From Gnetum montanum (Eukaryota > Streptophyta > Gnetopsida > Gnetales > Gnetaceae), in assembly GCA_015680685.1 (NCBI GenBank), contig MNCI01014441.1, forward strand, positions 325,834 through 389,833: a stretch of DNA of 64,000 nucleotides, given 5' to 3'. How positions within the stretch are numbered: position 1 is the first letter of the stretch; every line of letters begins with the position of its first letter. Positions 34,875 to 47,339 of the stretch are shown here, in pieces. Below the pieces are notes generated by a model. That model saw only the letters and a program-made list of their open reading frames with translations, was not told the DNA's origin and ran no database searches. The position numbers were made by a program, and so were the translations under genes.

Positions 34875-36478
34875 AAAATTCTGAGCTTAGTACTTTTTCA
34901 ACAAGAATAGAGCTAAGTCATGATGTTCCCTAGCATGAATAAAGCTTGAGGGTCCCACAGATAGCTTCAAGAGGAGTCGAACTCAATAAGGAGCAGTTCC
35001 CTAGGACCCATCGATGACCACAACAACATCTGCTATCAAACATGGCAACTCTGGAGCTCAAAATACTTAGTCTTCACTAAGTATACATTCTCAGCGTATA
35101 CGCCCAAGTATACATTCTTAGCATATATGCCCAAGTTTGCATTCACAGTGTATACGCCCAGCGTATACGCCCAGCGTACACGCCTCACATGTACGTTTAG
35201 CATGTACGATTGAGGTATACGCCCGGCATGCAACCCCCGCAGATGGCATGGAAATAGCATTTTAGAGCAAGATTTGGTACAAGGCATCAACTCACATGAA
35301 CAGAGCAATTATCAGATGTTGACATCATGCATCTTGGAGTCTATATGCTGAGCATGTACATCCTGCACGCCCAGCGTATACGCCCAGCAGACACAGCGTA
35401 TATGCCCAGCGTATACACCCAATAGACACAACGTATACGCCCAGTGTATACGCCCAGCGTATACGCCCAGCAGACACAGCGTATATGCCCAGCGTATACA
35501 CCCAACAGACACAACGTATACGCCCAGTGTATACGCCCAGCATGTACAAAGGGTTAAATCAAGATCAACCGAGCTGAACATCCACAAGAAGCATCTTCAC
35601 GGCATCTAAATTCAAATCTAGAGGACAAACGACTTCTTCTGTTCTGATCAAGTCTGTACGCCGAGGTCACATGTCTAGCGTGTATACGCTGGCGTACGGT
35701 CATATACGCTAGCGTACAATAATATACACTGGTGTATAGTGGTATAGACTAGCGTACAGCATGCTGTATACTTGTATATTTTATTCTTTCACACCTGGTC
35801 AACGTGCTACATGTCACCCAACCCGAGTCTAATGACTAAACCTGTATAAAAATCCCAATTTTTCACTAGATCGAGGGGGGAAATTTGGAGCAAACTGGAG
35901 ACAAAAGAGATGCTGAGAAATCATAGAAACCAGAGCAAAAAATCTTGTATGCTGGACCTTACCCTGCACGCTAAGCATACAGCCTCTACGCTATGCCTGT
36001 AGTTTGAATCAGCACACAGTCATCCCTGCATCCACCGGGGCTATTCGTCCACCTTGTGATAGAGCCACAACTACGTTAGACCGGTGCATTGTAACTCTCA
36101 TTTCACAATCATATTGCTACATTTATTTGCTACAATTTGTTATAGTTTTTCATTCATTTTTGCATGTTTACTGTTTACACTCTTGTACGTTTACACTTCG
36201 TTTATATCAGTTACATCGTTTACGCTCTGTTTTACGTCAGTTACATCGTTTATGCTTTGTTTTACGTCAGTTACGTTGTTTACATATAACCCAGCGTATA
36301 GCACATTGGTGTACGTTCTAGGAAATCCTTGCCTGATCCACGTGCGGACCACTCAAGTTACTCTGCCTTCATTAATTCCAGCTTGCCCTCAAGCGAAGGT
36401 AGGGTCTTCTGTGCATGTCCGAAAATCTCCAGGTTTCTGTTTCCTTCCAATCGGAGACTGATGATTTTGGACGGTACA
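34864..36478 (+). repeat. 3' LTR of element B
   Basis: 1,615 bases. A block with an 83-base period (about 35383-35548), built from AGCGTATACGCCCAGCAGAC and relatives, is present about twice here and less than once in the 5' LTR. TATA box at 35845-35853. It ends at GGTACA, followed by CCTAG. Confidence 0.93.
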
Positions 36479-36483
36479 CCTAG

Positions 36484-37315
36484 CTCATCATGCATTAATG
36501 GGGCTACATTAACTAAGCCAATTACATCAACACTACAATGCCAACATGGCTTGTTGAGGCAAATTTCTATCATTTTCTCAATTTTTGAAATAATTTTTTC
36601 AAGTTTCTAAGGTAAAATAAGGTTGAATGGAAGTGTTTGAGCTATGGAAGGAGTCATGAATGCATAAAATTAGTTTGAAAAGATGATTTTAATGTGATTT
36701 GAAGCTTTATAATTGGTTGTGAATTGGAATTTTGAAGAAGTTAAAAATGATATTTTGAATAAGATTGAGGATAAATGGCTTAGTAGTAACACATGAAGAT
36801 AAACCAAAAATGCCATGATGCTCATAATGTTTGGAGTTGGTTCTTGGATAGGATCCTCAAGAGTTATACAAGTGGATCCTTCGCAAAGTAGGCCCTTATC
36901 TAAATTACCCTTATATAACCATTTTAATAAGTGTTTGTAGACACTTAGGAAATTGAATGTTGATTTGAACCTTGTTTGAACCACACATGCAACTAACATT
37001 TTTGGAATCCTGAGAACTATACTAAAAAAATTTTAAGCCATAATCATACATAGTGATGAGATAATATGAAGTTAGAAGAAACTATAAAATTGGGACATAA
37101 CATACCTTACCATGATTGTAATTAATCCCTTAATGTTTAGCATGAACAAGAATGATCATCATACCCATTTATCAAAAGTCTAAACCAAGTTCATACCTCT
37201 TATAATGACACTGCATTACATCATCCTATACCCATCACCATAAGACCAACTAATCATCATGTTAAAAACAACACAAATTAATAAAAAAATGTTGAGAACT
37301 TTGGCCATTAGTTAG
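36484..37315. other. Spacer between elements B and D; no gene recognised
   Basis: AT-rich, with stops in all frames over most of its length. A 109-codon minus-strand ORF (36670-36999) shows no motif and is probably chance. Confidence 0.5.
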
Positions 37316-37320
37316 AGAAG

Positions 37321-38070
37321 TGATGAGTGGCGAGGTACCCCTACACTCAACCATACGAATACAAGTGTCTTACGCACAATCTGGTCAAACTCCAAGGACT
37401 AAGTGCTTACGCACCTTAATGGAACACTTAAGGTTAATCAATCGTTGTCTTCCCAAACTTACTTGTATTGTCACAGTTGTATGGATAAGTAAGCTTGAGG
37501 TATATGATTTTTATATCTTTTATCTTTTTAATGTCTTATGCTAATAGGGGAAGGTGAAGAGACTAAGTGACTAACTTTCGTTAATTATTCACTAACTAAG
37601 TTCTAGTTGTCCTAGCACCAGTATCCGTTCCCACTTTCCACACACACCCTGAACCAGTGCAACGCTGCTAGGATTACCAAACGCTACTCGTTATTGGGTT
37701 ACCAAGTGTTACACACATGCTCAAAGCGGTCATATTGAGTGCACTTAACTAGGAGAGTCAACGGTTGAGAGAGACTAATTATCTAGGAAAGAATTTAAAC
37801 ATTTAACAATAATTAATTACTATTTATCTTAGTCCATATGCTGCAAGGTTTATCAAAAATTTCATCTTTATTGCCATACAAAAATGTGTGCTCAGGAACA
37901 ATTTGCTCGAATAAAGATCTGTTCACTTCAAGACTCCTACTACGGGCACATGGAAATTATTCTAACTTTGGAATGGTAAAATTGCTATAGTTTGGCTAAG
38001 GGTCTAAGTCTAAGTGCCTAAAACAAGGAAAGCCATCTCTTATTTATAGACGCGATATCGCGGCACATCA
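37321..38070 (-). repeat. 3' LTR of element D (left end)
   Basis: 750 bases with six-base terminal inverted repeats TGATGA/TCATCA. TATA box (reverse) at 38041-38048, about 22 bases from the LTR start. The polypurine tract adjoins at 38071-38080. Confidence 0.9.
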
Positions 38071-40200
38071 TACCCCCATGACTGAATAAAAAAACTTGTC
38101 CTCGAGTTCCTTACAAAATATTGGGAAGGTATGGGATTATTGACTTGAATGATACTAATAGTGAATGGGGTGAGCTGTGAATGGATCATCATTACAATAC
38201 ATGACAATATTAGTGTTCATGACAACAAGAGTGGACACTATACACATTTGACATCCAAACATATTTGGTAGCTGAGAGAGAAGAGAGAGAGAAGAAGGAG
38301 ATGTGTTGCTGCCGATGCCAAAATTACGCCTTCTATTGGTCATCCATAAGTGTGCCATCAATCTTGTTCCTTGCATAACTACTCTAGTACCAGTCCATTC
38401 TAAGTGTTTCCTCCAGATCCAATCCATTGTTGTATGATTGCCATCTGCACACACAACACAGCCTTATATTAGCAAGGGTAAATGAATCACAATGAAATTG
38501 ATACCTTGCCTCAGTGTAAGGTCCATTGGCTGAGTTGTGATATGGCTAATGTAGATTCTAAAGATATAACACTAGTGACTACCCAAGGTGTAGGGGTTAA
38601 GAGAAAATCGAAAAAATTGGACCAAGGACCCCCATGACTAAGAGCAAACCTCTGGTGGCAATAGAATGGAAAAAGATAAGGAATAAGAAATATGGAGAAA
38701 AAGAAACAACAGCAACGACAATGCCAATGAAATGGATGTCAGAGATGGAAATGAACAAAATAAATGTTTATTACGAAAATGTTTAAGGGAAATAAATTAA
38801 TTGATGCACCAAATAGGAATGCCAGTGAATCCTCCCCAAAGCAGGCTCATTNGTTAATATGACTTAGTAGATCTCATTCCAAATCCAGCCTCAAAAAATC
38901 CACATCCAGTGACTTCACATTAATGTATTTGGCCAATCCATCCACTTGAAGTAACAAGAATTCTTCTGCCAAAAGTCACCACCATTCTGACAAAATGAAA
39001 AAGAAGAAAGTAGGAAGAAAGAAGGGGCCTTAGTTAGAGGGAACATGTTTATTTAGTTCCATAACCAATGCTTATAGCCCAAATGATTATTTCATCTAAG
39101 GGGTGTGCTTTGAATTCTCACTTTTCTCTCTTTCCTTTTTTTTCTTTTTGTCTTTTTTTTTTCTTTTCTTTTTCTTTTTTTGCGTGAGAACCACACCATG
39201 CAAAGACTTATTATTTTTATTAGCTNCTTTTCTTTTCTTTTTTTGCGTGAGAACCACACCATGCAAAGACTTATTATTTTTATTAGCTCAGCTTCTTGAT
39301 AATGGAGCAATTGTCAAAATGGTAAGGAAAACTCAAGAAGAAAACATCCAAGCACCTAAGAGAATGGCTAGCACAAATGCATCAAATCTCCTTGAAGTCA
39401 CACCCTTTTCAATCCTTAAGTCCTTCCTTAGTTTGAGAAATGCATAGTCACCAATTCGTTGATAGTTTTGTTAATTGAAGAAAGGGACTGTACAGTTCCA
39501 AGCCAAGAGAGACCATAGAAATTTATGGATGCATGGATGATGTGGACTCATTGCCTATTATATCAAAAAAACCATACCTTAGTATCAACATTATAACTCA
39601 GAGGTAAAAACCAAACATTAGCAACCAATAGAATACAGTTCATACCACCATCTAGAGCACTTATTAGATCATGAACCTAACAAAATAATTAAACATACAA
39701 AGAAATGAAAGAGTATAAACGATGTTGCAAAAAAATTGAGAAAAGTTAAAGAAATTTGTAAAACAAAAATGTGTAAAACAAAAAACTTAAAAAGTAACTG
39801 AGGGCCTCGATTGATCAACATAGGTGCCCATCTCCCCCATGACTGAGTTGAAAAGGGGAGATCTGAAATAATGAGCAAGGTCATCCTTTCTATGATGTGT
39901 TATGTGCATTGACCATTTTAGATTCATGGTAAGGTTTGGTCTGTTGCACATTAACTAGTAATCTTTTATCAAAGAGCTTGTTTGAAGTTTTTAGAAATTT
40001 CCAGCTTCCCCCTATTGATGTTTTCAAGTTAAGGGTTGGAAGTTGGTGATGCTCTTACTCTAGTGCATCTATGCTTTTGACGTGGATGCAAGTTGTTCCC
40101 CCAGTTAGTTCCATGCACATTGGTGAGTTGCTCTCTTAATCAGCTATCAACCACTGGATGTCTTCTTGTTGTGTGGTTGCTACATACAGGCACTTTTATA
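38071..40200 (-). other. Non-coding 3' region of element D
   Basis: Where pol should lie there is no RT, RNase H or integrase. It contains a pyrimidine-rich stretch (39115-39245), an N at 38852, and an assembly joint around 39226. ORFs here are low-complexity. Confidence 0.6.
39164..39288. other. Assembly joint: about 62-base duplication around N at 39226
   Basis: The sequence ending TTTTTATTAGCT before the N is repeated after it to 39288. Same artefact type as at 13493. Confidence 0.85.
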
Positions 40201-40210
40201 TGTTAATTTC

Positions 40211-40656
40211 TTAGGCACACCAGTTGCATGCAGACAATGTTAAACATTCCTGTATGCAATCACACCCTGTATCACTGTATGTGATGCATGGAACTTTCTT
40301 CTTCTCGATCTTCCCAAAAGTCTTTTCCTTAGATATTTCCAAGCAAAGATCATGGATTCCTAGGCATGCATTTATGGTACTTAGCCATGCCCTTCCCATT
40401 ATTATTGGGAAGTCCCCTTTGTCATTTTTTACTTGTATCACTAGGAAATCAACTAGGTATGACCACCCACACACAGTGGTAATGATGTCATCCACCGATC
40501 CCAAGGGAACCGTGATGGACTGGTCAGCCAACTCTAAGCGAATATTGCTCTTCTTTAGTGGAAGTAGGTTCCAGGATTTATACATCTCTTGTGATATTAA
40601 GTTGACTCTAGAACCTGAGTCCAGAAGAGCTTTACATGGTTCATTCCCAGTGACTT
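40211..40656 (-). pseudogene. Aspartic protease of element D
   Basis: On the minus strand: CKALLDSGSRVNLIS with the active-site DSG at 40613-40621 intact, then LELADQSITVPLGSVDDI and FPIIMGRAWLSTINA. These are the usual retropepsin landmarks of Athila-type elements. The frame is open from about 40656 to 40211. A stop just upstream separates it from gag. It may be the best-preserved enzyme domain in the window, though nothing shows it is expressed. Confidence 0.82.
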
Positions 40657-40689
40657 AGAGATAGATTAAAGGGCTTCCAAGGTCAGAGA

Positions 40690-43280
40690 ATTTCCTAGGA
40701 AGGTGGCCCTCCTTAATCTAATCAGTGACGGCATGTGTTAACATAACCATGTGTGTTGAGCTCTATTTTTGGTTTGAAGGGAGCTCTGAAGTCTTATTTG
40801 ATGGAGAAACGTTCAGAGGCTCAACCGCTTGTGGTTGTGAGAGCTTGGTTGGACTGTTGGTTTTGAAGAAATGTCTTCTCTTTGTGCGGTTGTCAAAACC
40901 AGCAGTGGGTTGAAGGTTTACAGCTCTCGTAGCATTGCGTTGCTACGGTTGAGTGGGGAGTTCCCCTTGCATTGCTAGAGTAGGTGGTAATGGAGCTATC
41001 GGTGTGAGAGTTGCAGATGGGTTTGGAGGATGGTATGCCTGCAGGTTGTCTCTCCCAGGAGAAGGAGTCCTATAATACTCCCGAGCTTGGTAGTTGTGTT
41101 GTGGGGTCACGTGACCAACAGAGGCACGTGGAGAGATTGGCTGTTGCATGTAGTAGCCATATGGATCCAGTTGTCAGTAAGGGCATTGTTGCCTTGGTGG
41201 TGGCATCCCCCATGACTGCGGGTATTGCCACTACTAGTGTTGCTCAAGAGGTTGTGGTGGAGTTTCACTTGGATAATATGTTAAAGGTTGGTGGAACTAC
41301 CTTGGGTTACCTTAGGGATAAGGTAACCATCAGGGTGCTTGCCATTTGTTAAGTTGTGGGTTGAGTGCATACACCCCAGACTCTTGTAGATGTGAGATTA
41401 CTGGGCAACGACCCTTAAGATGGTCATATTGGCATATCTCACATCCACCATCATTGTCCATATCAGAATCCACAACCTTGTCGATGATGGCCATTTTACC
41501 CTTGCCTTTGTTACGTGCATTATCCATGTCCCTCTTTTTCTTTTTTCCATAGTCACTACCTCGCTCCTTAGACTCCTCTACAATTTTGATAACGGTTTCA
41601 AATCTACTATCTAGGGAGTTCCACATTTGTTCTACCTTTTTGACACTTCTGTTGTTAATTTTTGGATCGGCAAGGTTTTCCTATTCACCATCTCTTTGAG
41701 TGGCAACTCTTCCTCCTCCTCACAGAATCTCACTCCCCTTTTTCGGAGGGAAGGATCACAGTTATACTCTTTCGCACTTTCTCTCTTACATAGCTCCCCT
41801 TCTTCCTTGGCTACTTGCTCCAGTAATCTATGGACCTGATGGAACCTAAGCTTTGATAATCTCCCTTGGGCATACGTTCCAAGGGTTCTCCTAGTTTCAT
41901 GCCTAAGTCCATCTACGAAATGGCTTAGTTGATCCCGCTGCGCATAACCATGGCCTAGGAAATGATGTAATAGTGCACAATAACGACCCATGGTAGCATC
42001 CAAGGGTTTATGGTTTCCTTGCTACCATCCTTGGATTTTCTTTTGTAGGTTGAACACTTGGGAGTATGTTTGGTATTTATCATTAAACAATTCTAGCATT
42101 GTACTCCACCTCTGAATGGATTCTGGTTCTAAGGACTAGTACCAGCTTTCCGATTCTTTTACTAGTGTCCTAGGGAACAACTTCAATTTTTGCCACTCAT
42201 TCCCGATGTTCTGCAAGGCACATGCATCGTGAAATTCTTGTAGGTGATTTTGAGGATTAGCGTTGTATCCCCCTCAAACCATGGGATGATATTCATATCT
42301 AGCCTCTTGATCCTACTATCTTTTTGATGCCATATCAAAACTCTTATGACCTCTGTGATTTCTAACATGCTTCTAGTCATGAGTAGGGGTTCTTCGTGGT
42401 CATCATGTTCATAGCATCTGTGATGTCTATGCGGTTCCCTACTCCCCCTTCTTCTATGTTGTGATTCTCTAGAGTGCCCTCATCCTCGTTTTTGACTCTC
42501 TCGTCAGTGTTTCTCACTCTGTTTACCTTTATCCTCATAGTTAGGCTCCTTATGACTGCATCTTGATACTAAAGGAGAGGGTGAATGTGACAATGAAGGT
42601 GAAGAAGAAGGAGAACCATCACCATGATGATGTTTCCTACCTTCTCTTCAATGGTCTTGGCCTCAATCGTGATTACGATCAGAATGTCTACCCTTATCAT
42701 GTGTTTGTGTTCCCTCGTTGAACACTTGGTGTTTGTGGGGATCAGAACTAGGATTGTAAATCATGGAGTGGAGGTTCTGATACACCACCTCTTGACCATC
42801 GTTAGGAGGGGGAACATCGTTTTGTGGAAAACCTATTGAAATAGGTTCACCACCCTCAATTTTTCTTAAGACAGGTGGAGCATTATGGGGTCCTTTGCCT
42901 TTCAAAGATGTGTGATATCTCTCCTGTTGCAAGTCCCTTTGGCGTTGCGCTTCTGTGGGATGGTAGTCCCTTGTGTCATGGTCTCATGCAACATATTTTG
43001 CATATCACTGTGACATGGCTATTCATGCAAGAACACGAAGGAGCATGTTGGGGACTGCTCAATCTGGAGGCAAGACTATGTTACCCTCCAAGTCTCTCCA
43101 ACACAATTGTTCATCTTGATGGAGAATAAAGGTAAAGTCAAGTACATATTCATCATGATGAATATATACCACATGAAATTTTTGAGGAACTGACAGATCT
43201 TTATTGTGTGTGTTGTGCCACCGACTGTCTCTTGTGTTGGTCCTAGGCGATGAAGTGCTTTTGTGCGAAGAAGAAGACAT
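40690..43280 (-). pseudogene. gag of element D
   Basis: Starts at the ATG at 43280 (MSSSSHKSTSSPR), about 130 bases after the primer site. An Arg/Ser/His-rich region follows (about 42700-42400). The capsid-like domain is at about 42390-41640 (MDATMGRYCALLHHFLG near 42003, LSHFVDGLRHETRR). A knuckle-like CEICQYDHLKGRC near 41450 comes next, CX2CX3HX4C, one residue shorter than the usual CX2CX4HX4C spacing. A proline-rich tail leads to protease. Stops near 43059, 42660, 42180 and 41628 and shifts break it. Confidence 0.78.
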
Positions 43281-43408
43281 TTTTGTCTTATTTGGTGTGT
43301 TGTTTACTGTTGTCTTATGTTCCTTTTGATTAACCCCAAGGGTTCATTCTAGCATCCCAACGATGTGAATGATCTCCTATGTTCTACGTACTGCACAAAC
43401 AACTAAGT

Positions 43409-43426
43409 TCCCTAGAAACGACGCCA
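43409..43426 (-). other. Primer-binding site of element D
   Basis: On the minus strand TGGCGTCGTTTCTAGGGA follows the LTR end TCATCA after one T. Element E has TGGCACCATTGCCAGGGA at the same place; both resemble the Athila-type site. Confidence 0.82.
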
Positions 43427-43427
43427 A

Positions 43428-44220
43428 TGATGACTAGCGAGGTACCCCTACACTCAACCATACAAATATGAGCATCTCACGTGCGATCTGGTCTAACTCC
43501 AAGGACTAAGTGCTTATGCACATTAATGGAACACTTAAGNTAACTCCAAGGACTAAGTGCTTATGCACATTAATGGAACACTTAAGGTTAATCAATCGTT
43601 TCCTTCCCAAACTTACTTGTATTTTCACGATTGTATGGTTAAGCTTGAGGTATATGATTTTTATATCTTTTATCTTTTTAATGTCTTATGCTAACAGGGG
43701 AAGGTGAAGAGACTAAGTGACTAACTTTCATTAACTATTCACTAACTAAGTTCTAGTTGTCCTAGCATCAGTATCCATTCCCACTTGCCGCACACACCGT
43801 GAACCAATGCAATGCTGCTGGGATTACCAAATGCTACTCATTACTGGGTTACCAAGCATTACACACGTGCTCGAAGTAGTCGTACTGAGTGCACTTAACT
43901 AGGAGAGTCAAGGGTTGAGAGAGATTAATTATCTAGGAAAGCATTTAAACATTTAACAATAATTAATTACTATTTAGCTTAGTCCATATGCTACAAGGTT
44001 TATCAAAAAAAATTTCTTTATTGTGTGCTCAAGTACAATTTGCTCGAATAAAGATCTGTTTACTTCAAGACTCCTACTGTAGGCACATGGAAATTATTCT
44101 AACTCTAGAATGGTAAAACTGCTATAGTTTAGCTAAGGGTCTAATTCTAAGTGCCTAAAATAGGGAAATCCGCCTCTTATTTATAGACATTGCGACAGGC
44201 CATGATATCGTAGCTCATCA
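43428..44220 (-). repeat. 5' LTR of element D (right end)
   Basis: 793 bases including a 46-base assembly duplication (43494-43539 and 43541-43586 around N at 43540). Without it the length is 746, close to the 750 of the other LTR. TATA box (reverse) at 44178-44185. Confidence 0.9.
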
Positions 44221-44225
44221 AGGAG

Positions 44226-47200
44226 GATATTCAAACATAGGTCAAATGTCTTTCTAGTCATATAATGGAACTAATCTAAGGGAACACAAGATCTTTGGAA
44301 GTATCTTACCTTTAGGCATGGGATACATGTCTTTCCAATGTGACCCCAAAAATTATTTCCTTAGTATCTAGTTTAATAACAAGTATGTTTGGATGCTTAG
44401 GTTATTACATTTAGCTTATGCATTGTGTTTATTTACACTTTTTATGTTATGTTATACTTTTAAGTTATGCTTAGTAGATAGTTTAGATTTCTAGCATTAG
44501 GTTTTATGCTCAGTTATATTTACTTTTATGCATTTTTAATTTTAATTTCAATTGGTATGCACTAACCTAGCGGATGACTTTGGGAGGCTTTTAATGGAGG
44601 TTATGCTATGGGCATGTGAGACATGTGATGATATGAGTAGGTTATGCTATGAGCATGATATTTTATTAATTAAATTAAGTTGTGGGATTTGTTTTTTTAA
44701 ATTAAGTATTTTTAGTATGGCTTAAGTTATGAAAGAATTTTTAGTATTATTTTTATTTTCAATTTTATTTTTAGAAATAGGATTAGGATTGCTATATTTG
44801 AGTTTTTAGGAGTTTTCCATTAAATATCTCACACTCCATTTATCTAAGTACTTTGGCAGTCATTTTATTAAATGAAAAAGTGTTGTTGAATTGAAGGCTT
44901 ATGGAGGTGTTGCAAAGCTTTGCTAGTTTGTGTGCATGGTTGTGTGAGAGTGTGTGGTTTTGTTCATGCATAGCTTCATGAATTGTGCTTCTTATTTTTA
45001 AAGGGAGTTATTTGAGCATTTTTCAAATTTATTTCGATTTTTAGGTTTTGTGCATTATCATCATGGATTGGGTTTTGTTAGAATTCTCTTTAAATTTTTA
45101 TGCAATTATGATTAGGATGTGTCTTTTTTTGAATGCATAAAATTATTTAATTATTAAGATTAATTTACCTATTCTTTATATCATAATTTTTTCATTTTCA
45201 ATGATTTTAAGAAATGAGGGTTTTGTTAGATTCAAGTAATAATTTTTTTAGAATAGGCGTTGTGCATTAGTCATGAATCTTAGTGTCATTATGTCTGTCT
45301 TGTCATATATCTAATTGATTTTTGATCATTTCACTTAATTCGAAGTCATTATCATTTCATGAGCTTTTGACGATTTCACCTAGGATTTGAACCCTTCGTC
45401 ATACCATCATTTTAATAATTAATTTTCCTTTAATTTGAATATTTGATTAGATTCCCTAAGTTATTTCTATTGTATCTCTAGTATTCCTTGTCATTTGTCA
45501 ATTGTTTGAAAGTCATTTTTAGCTATTTTTTTCTTTTCCTTAAGTTTTGCACTGAAACCATGACTTTGCCACAAATCATGGTGAAACTACCAATGCTAAC
45601 GATGAGTCGTGGTCTCCCATCATAGGTTGTGGTCAATCCTTTTATCTTTCTTTATAAATGTTAGTATCTATTTGTAAATCCCTATAATCCCATGAGTCAT
45701 GGTCAAGTCTATTTTACTATTCATTTCATTTCAAGCCATTTGAGTGATTTTTACTTAACCATCGGCCATGGTCCAATTATGGTTAGCCATCAAGGATTGT
45801 GTTTAGGTTGTGGTTAAGCCATTTTTGGTGTAGTTTTTGTTAGTGGTTTTTTGAGAAAACCACAAGTCATGATTAAGTTGTGGTTTGCCACCACAAGTCA
45901 TGGTCTCTTAATTTTATCATTTCTTAAGTCTATCTTATTATTGAAGCTCAATTTGACATGTTTAAGCACCTTTAGACAGTGTTCGATACTGTTTGGTAGG
46001 CCTGGATCATGTTTGTTTGTTGGAATTGATTAGGAAGTTGATTATTGATTATTCTTAGAGCTTTTGGACATTTGAACTTGCTAGTTATTATTTGTGTTCC
46101 TCCACCATTAACGTTTAGTTTATGATTATTTAAATACTCATATATTTGTTATTTGTCAGGATCTAGCATTAAGCTATATTGTTGGTTGGAGATGGGCTCC
46201 TAGAAAATGTGTGGTATTTGACCCTCATTGATATCAGTGTGGCTCTTATTATAGGCCTCATCCTAAAGAGAGAATCATTCATGGCTCATTTGTCCTTTGT
46301 TCAGTGTCTTCAAAATGTTAGAGGTGAGTCGTGGATGGCACCTTTAGCACTAGAAGTTTGATTTGAAACTAATAAATAAATTCATACCCATGGTTGTTGG
46401 GCATTTGGTTTAAAACTACTCATGAACAATTCACACATTTGAAATTGAGAGCAATGTGTGCTAGTTTCCTTGTTTATAGGTTGATGAGTTGGAGGGGATA
46501 ATTCAATTTGATTAGATTTTCATTTGTTGTTCAAATCTATGTGTGATGTATGATACGATGTTTAGATTATTTATGCTTAGTTACATGTATTGCATGAAAG
46601 CATGTCTTCACCTAGCCATTATGAGACTTATCCATGAATCAACCAAAGGAGGTGCCAAGGTTTCTTACTCAATGTGTGATAACTCCCTCTCTTATTTTCA
46701 AGTTACTAGGGCTAGATTAAGTAAGGAAATCTCTTGGTATTTGCTACTAATTTCTAGATGATATGCATGTTTAATTACCAATATTAGTAAATCTATCTCT
46801 TTAATCTATTATGACATTTTATAGACATATATCAATCAATGTCATTTCATGTGTTATGTATTTAGATTATGGATATTTCGTATGTATTACTAAGCATGTA
46901 TTTGTATTGCTTTATAGTTATGATTATGCACTAATTTTCATAGTTATATGTCATTGTCTATTTTTCAGTTTAGCACTAACTTTGAGCTTGCTTTTATATA
47001 CATGTATAATATTTAGCTATATTTTATATCCTTCTACTATTAATGTTTTACCTTATCTATTAGTTATGGTATAATTGTATTTCCTTCCATTTCCTTATTA
47101 CTACCTTAGTTTGTTTCAATTTTGAGTTTTTCTTACCATGATCAATCATTTGTCTAGGGGTTTTATACTCAATGTAATACTCTCTAACCTATGGAATGTT

Positions 47201-47262
47201 GAAATCCAAAATACTTAAAACATAGGTACACCTTAAGATTTATAAAAGTTTATAACCTAATG
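44226..47262. other. AT-rich stretch without recognisable genes
   Basis: Long T-rich sequence with stops in all frames. ORFs of 60-87 codons (for example 46179-46361, 46811-47074) show no motif. At 45555-45910 a degenerate word GTCATGGTC/GACCATGAC recurs about eight times on both strands. A stretch near 44318 resembles one near 47419 (ATGTCTTTC/ATGCCTTTC with ATAAC nearby), perhaps remains of a direct-repeat pair. Confidence 0.45.
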
Positions 47263-47335
47263 CTACCTAGTAGAATCAAACCTATGACCTAGGATTACTA
47301 AGCCAAGACTTGTACCACTAGGAAAAAACCTTATT
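47263..47335 (-). mobile_element. tRNA-derived SINE-like sequence
   Basis: On the minus strand CCTAGTGGTACAAG resembles a pol III A box and, 35 bases on, GGTTTGATTCT a B box (consensus GGTTCGANTCC). Between them are tRNA-like words (CTTGGCTTAGTAATC). This is the look of plant tRNA-derived SINE heads. No tail or target duplication was found, so the extent is unknown. Confidence 0.4.
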
Positions 47336-47339
47336 TTTT

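Larger units (their letters stand above)
18386..36478 (+). mobile_element. Element B: complete insertion of a giant Tat/Ogre-like LTR retrotransposon with dual RNase H
   Basis: Direct repeats 18386-19852 and 34864-36478 both start TGAAACACCA and end GGTACA. The flanking five bases are CCTAG on both sides (18381-18385 and 36479-36483), a perfect target duplication. The element spans 18,093 positions including 624 Ns. Order: LTR, primer site, repeat-rich leader, gag, protease, hairpin array 1, antisense gene, hairpin array 2, RT (mostly in the gap), RNase H, archaeal-type RNase H, integrase, hairpin array 3, 3' untranslated region, polypurine tract, LTR. The first 100 LTR bases differ at nine sites, so it looks younger than A. 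Stops occur in every gene. Confidence 0.94.
37321..44220 (-). mobile_element. Element D: Athila-like LTR retrotransposon on the minus strand, gag-protease only
   Basis: LTRs 37321-38070 and 43428-44220 start TGATGA and end TCATCA. The flanks are AGAAG (37316-37320) and AGGAG (44221-44225), a target duplication with one change. Read on the minus strand: 5' LTR, primer site TGGCGTCGTTTCTAGGGA, gag, protease with DSG, a 2 kb non-coding stretch, a polypurine tract CATGGGGGTA, 3' LTR. RT, RNase H and integrase are absent, so it is non-autonomous. The LTRs differ at roughly one base in eight in the first 100. Confidence 0.88.

Noticed and set aside
35312-35587. ORFs of WAYTLGVYAV-type repeats in the element B 3' LTR
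   Set aside because: They are the AGCGTATACGCC block read as protein. Tandem sequence without stops, not a gene.
41011-41352. Plus-strand 113-codon ORF in element D
   Set aside because: Lies opposite the gag tail of D and has no motif of its own.
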